Below are positions 62,023 through 64,000 of a DNA stretch of 64,000 nt, piece by piece. The stretch covers positions 124,001 through 188,000 of the forward strand of contig NZ_LOEP01000033.1 in the NCBI RefSeq assembly GCF_001482285.1, given 5' to 3'. How positions within the stretch are numbered: position 1 is the stretch's first letter; every line of letters starts with the position of its first letter. Below the pieces are notes generated by a model, which searched no databases, had not been told where the DNA came from, and saw only the letters and a list, made by a program, of their open reading frames with translations. A program made the translations under genes and the position numbers. This DNA is from Haloferax sp. Q22. GTDB taxonomy: Archaea; Halobacteriota; Halobacteria; Halobacteriales; Haloferacaceae.

Positions 62023-62820
62023 ATGGAAGAGACAGCAGCCGCGAACACGCTCCGTGCCCGAATCGAGGCCGGCGGCGTCGCACTCGGCGTCCTCGACAAC
62101 ACCTACAGCCCGACGCTCGTGGAGTTCTACGGCGAACTCGGTCTCGATTTCGTGTGGCTCGACCTCGAACACGGCGGGCCGAGTTCGCTCGACTCGGGCG
62201 CGATGGAGAACCTCCTCCGCGCGGCCGAACGAACCGGCATCGAGCCGCTGGTACGGCTCCCGACGACCGACCCGGCGTTCGTCCGGAAGGCACTCGACCT
62301 CGGCGTCAGGAACGTCTTCCTCCCACGCGTGGAGTCGGCCGAGGAGGTGCGCAAGGCGGTTCAGTCGGCCCGTTTCACCTACAGCGACGACCCCGGCGAC
62401 CGCGGCCTCGCGTCGCCCCGTGCCCGCCGCTGGGGACTCGCAGACGACTACGTCGAAAGTGAGGACCGCGAGACGCTCGTCGGCGTGACCATCGAGACCG
62501 CCGAGTCGCTTTCGGACCTCGACGCGATTCTCGACGTACCCGAACTGGGCTTCGTCTTCATCGGGCCGTTCGACCTCTCGGTGGCGCTCGGCCACCCCGG
62601 CGAGATAGACCACCCCGACGTGCAGGCGGCCGTCGAGCGAATCCGCTCGGCCGCGGTCGAGGCCGGCGTCCCCGTCGGCGGCCTCGGGTTTGGCATGGAC
62701 GGCGTGAATCGGAAGGCGGAGAACGGCTATCAGCTCATCAATCTCGGTAGTACCACGGGCGCGCTCAAGGGCGTCGTCGACGGCTGGTTCGACGCCGTGA
62801 CGTTCGACCGCGAAACGTAG
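62023..62820 (+). CDS. HpcH/HpaI family aldolase
   Basis: This 265-residue class II aldolase cleaves or forms 2-keto-3-deoxy acids using a divalent metal. The N-terminus has G-V-L-D-N-T-Y-S-P-T. F-V-W-L-D-L-E-H-G near 38-46 carries the catalytic histidine, and R-N-V-F-L-P-R-V-E near 97-105 follows. The metal ligand pair is E in V-T-I-E-T-A near 157 and D in F-I-G-P-F-D-L-S near 187. Members act on hydroxyheptadionate, keto-deoxy-rhamnonate or similar. Neighbours do not tell the substrate. Confidence 0.88.
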   Translation: MEETAAANTLRARIEAGGVALGVLDNTYSPTLVEFYGELGLDFVWLDLEHGGPSSLDSGAMENLLRAAERTGIEPLVRLPTTDPAFVRKALDLGVRNVFLPRVESAEEVRKAVQSARFTYSDDPGDRGLASPRARRWGLADDYVESEDRETLVGVTIETAESLSDLDAILDVPELGFVFIGPFDLSVALGHPGEIDHPDVQAAVERIRSAAVEAGVPVGGLGFGMDGVNRKAENGYQLINLGSTTGALKGVVDGWFDAVTFDRET

Positions 62821-62829
62821 CGGCCGCGC

Positions 62830-63576
62830 CTACCCTGTCGCGTCCGATCCCGAGTCGGACAGCCGCATCGCCACGCTGTACATCTCGCCCGCGGACTCCG
62901 ATTCGACCGCGTCGGCGACGCGGTCGGCCTCGTCCGCGAGCCACTTCCCCGTCTCGCCGGGGAGTTCAGCCGCCAGCGACTTCGCCACCGACGCGTGCGC
63001 CTCGACGTGGCTTTCGGACCACGGCACCGGGTCGAGCAGGGTCAGTTCGCGGTCGAAGCGCCAGCCGTACCCCGAAAACAGCGCCCTGAGCGCGTCGGCC
63101 GGATAGAACGTCAGCGCGGGCCGCCCGCGGGCCAACTGGCTCGCCGCGTTTTCGAGCGCGAACAGCTCCCGAATCGCGGCGTCGTCGGGGAGCGGTTCGT
63201 AGTCGTCGACGACGAGGTGACAGGCGGGCGCGGCGACCCGGGTTACCTCGCCCGCGACGGCGGCGAGCGACTCGGGACTGACGAGGTTGAACAGCCCGTG
63301 GGCGGTGACGATGTCCACCGAGTCGTCGGCGAGCGGGAGGCTCCGAACGTCGGCCTCCAGCACCGCGGTTCGCGCTCGGTCCGCGGGCTCGGGTGCCACC
63401 CGGTCGCGGACGATGGCGGCGTGTTCGGGGTCGTTCGTGACGGCGTAGACCCGTTTCGCGCCCGCGTCGAGGAGTCCGGCGGTCGCGTTGCCGGTCCCCG
63501 CACCGGCCTCCAGACAGACCGCGCCCCGGACCGGTCGGTCGTCGAGGGCGGCCGTAACGGTCGTTGGAACGTCCAT
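62830..63576 (-). CDS. SAM-dependent methyltransferase
   Basis: This 248-residue class I methyltransferase has motif I V-C-L-E-A-G-A-G-T-G-N-A-T near 20-32 for SAM binding. Motif II region is V-Y-A-V-T-N-D-P, and acidic D-V-R-S-L-P-L near 77 is followed by D-I-V-T-A-H-G-L-F near 88, in the usual order. The acceptor is unknown. It may sit in one transcript with the aldo/keto reductase upstream (gap about 39 bp). Confidence 0.87.
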   Translation of the reverse strand: MDVPTTVTAALDDRPVRGAVCLEAGAGTGNATAGLLDAGAKRVYAVTNDPEHAAIVRDRVAPEPADRARTAVLEADVRSLPLADDSVDIVTAHGLFNLVSPESLAAVAGEVTRVAAPACHLVVDDYEPLPDDAAIRELFALENAASQLARGRPALTFYPADALRALFSGYGWRFDRELTLLDPVPWSESHVEAHASVAKSLAAELPGETGKWLADEADRVADAVESESAGEMYSVAMRLSDSGSDATG

Positions 63577-63615
63577 TGGCGGCAGGTGGAATCGAGGTTA
63601 GACTCGTCTCGCTCG

Positions 63616-64000
63616 CTAGTGGTGCAGTTGCTCCGGAACCGGGCTCTCGTCGTGCCGGAGGCGCTCGATGAGGGACCGCTGGGCCGTCTCGTCCATGCCG
63701 TTGTACCGCGCCGCGGCGTCGAGGACCATCGCCACGAGCTTCGGGTCACCCGGCGTGACGACACTTGTGAGGCCCTGTGCGGCCGCGAAGTCGAACCGCT
63801 CGGCGATTTCGTCCGGGGCGTCGACCGGCTCGTACCAGTTGGAGAACGGTCGATCAGCCTCGGGCAGTTCGTCGGTGTCGGGCCACGGCCCGCGGGCGAA
63901 CGCCTTGATGCCGAGGGTGCCGATACCGGCCTTCTCGGCCGCCTCGAAAACGCCCGCGTAGTCGTGTTCGTCGTCGCCTTTGCCGACGACGACGGGGTTC
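63616..64000 (-). CDS. Aldo/keto reductase-like protein, C-terminal part
   Basis: Only the last 127 residues are in the window. The visible reading includes N-P-V-V-V-G-K-G-D-D-E, L-G-I-K-A-F-A-R-G-P-W, then L-T-S-V-V-T-P-G-D-P-K-L-V near the end, and it stops with P-E-Q-L-H-H. The L-G-I-K-A-F and S-V-V-T-P-G blocks match strand 7 and the cofactor loop of the aldo/keto reductase barrel. The catalytic tetrad lies outside the window. It is read upstream of the methyltransferase gene, same strand. Confidence 0.75.
   Translation of the reverse strand, partial: NPVVVGKGDDEHDYAGVFEAAEKAGIGTLGIKAFARGPWPDTDELPEADRPFSNWYEPVDAPDEIAERFDFAAAQGLTSVVTPGDPKLVAMVLDAAARYNGMDETAQRSLIERLRHDESPVPEQLHH

Overview
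The window is about 64 kb of a high-GC haloarchaeal chromosome. Proteins are strongly acidic, and promoters are archaeal TATA boxes about 26-28 bp upstream of often leaderless starts. Overlapping ATGA and TGATG start/stop junctions are common, and a Tat lipoprotein, a PibD-type pilin and many haloarchaea-only small proteins are present. Gene content and order (RNase J-idsA-gltX, lsm-rpl37e, thiE-thiM-thiD, trmB) match what I recall of Haloferax, probably H. volcanii or a close relative. I see no insertion sequence, provirus or CRISPR array, so this looks like core chromosome with small haloarchaea-specific inserts.

Layout. 1-4 kb: electron-transfer flavoprotein cluster fixC-fixB-fixA with a zinc-ferredoxin-like 7Fe ferredoxin upstream, all on the minus strand. 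4-5.4 kb: a DUF456 membrane protein and a cyclase-family hydrolase. 5.4-9.8 kb: RNase J, the polyprenyl synthase IdsA and GluRS. 10-12.4 kb: Sm-like protein, L37e and PurF. 12.5-15.6 kb: a DUF420 membrane protein, tRNA-Leu(GAG) followed by three tandem hairpins, an MBF1-type regulator and a large AlaX editing protein. 15.6-19 kb: acyl-CoA dehydrogenase, a HAD phosphatase and small unknowns. 19-21 kb: the RNA-ligase pair archease-RtcB. 21-27.5 kb: GNAT, a sugar isomerase/dehydrogenase pair, an eIF2B-like isomerase, a pilin and PanB. 27.7-30.2 kb: an Hsp20-like protein and Cdc48 under a promoter with a heat-shock-type palindrome. 30.5-33.2 kb: peroxiredoxin, and the replication pair PriS-GINS. 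33.3-42.8 kb: a carbohydrate region with an aldo/keto reductase, a complete sugar ABC importer (binding protein, two permeases, ATPase), a Gfo/Idh dehydrogenase and the TrmB-type sugar regulator. 42.9-53.2 kb: PAC2, MscS, Usp, 5'-nucleotidase, dodecin, a winged-helix regulator, paired membrane proteins, small zinc proteins, an IscA-like protein, HisD and two secreted proteins. 53.3-57.8 kb: an alanine-glyoxylate-type aminotransferase beside a 1,065-residue GlcD-GlcF fusion. 58-64 kb: a secreted protein, a HemG-like flavodoxin, the thiamine operon thiE-thiM-thiD, an HpcH aldolase, a methyltransferase and the end of an aldo/keto reductase.

How the genes work together. The Fix cluster feeds electrons from acyl-CoA or NADH type donors to quinone and perhaps to ferredoxin. 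Archease activates RtcB. PriS and GINS act at the replication fork. The GlcDF fusion can make glyoxylate for the neighbouring aminotransferase. ThiE, ThiM and ThiD salvage and join the thiamine halves. The most interesting non-coding signals are a CTAAC-N5-GTTAG palindrome at the hsp20-like/cdc48 promoter, an exact TACT-N7-GAGTA element at the trmB promoter, a triple hairpin after tRNA-Leu, a 15-bp stem-loop after purF and a 16-bp palindrome before lsm.
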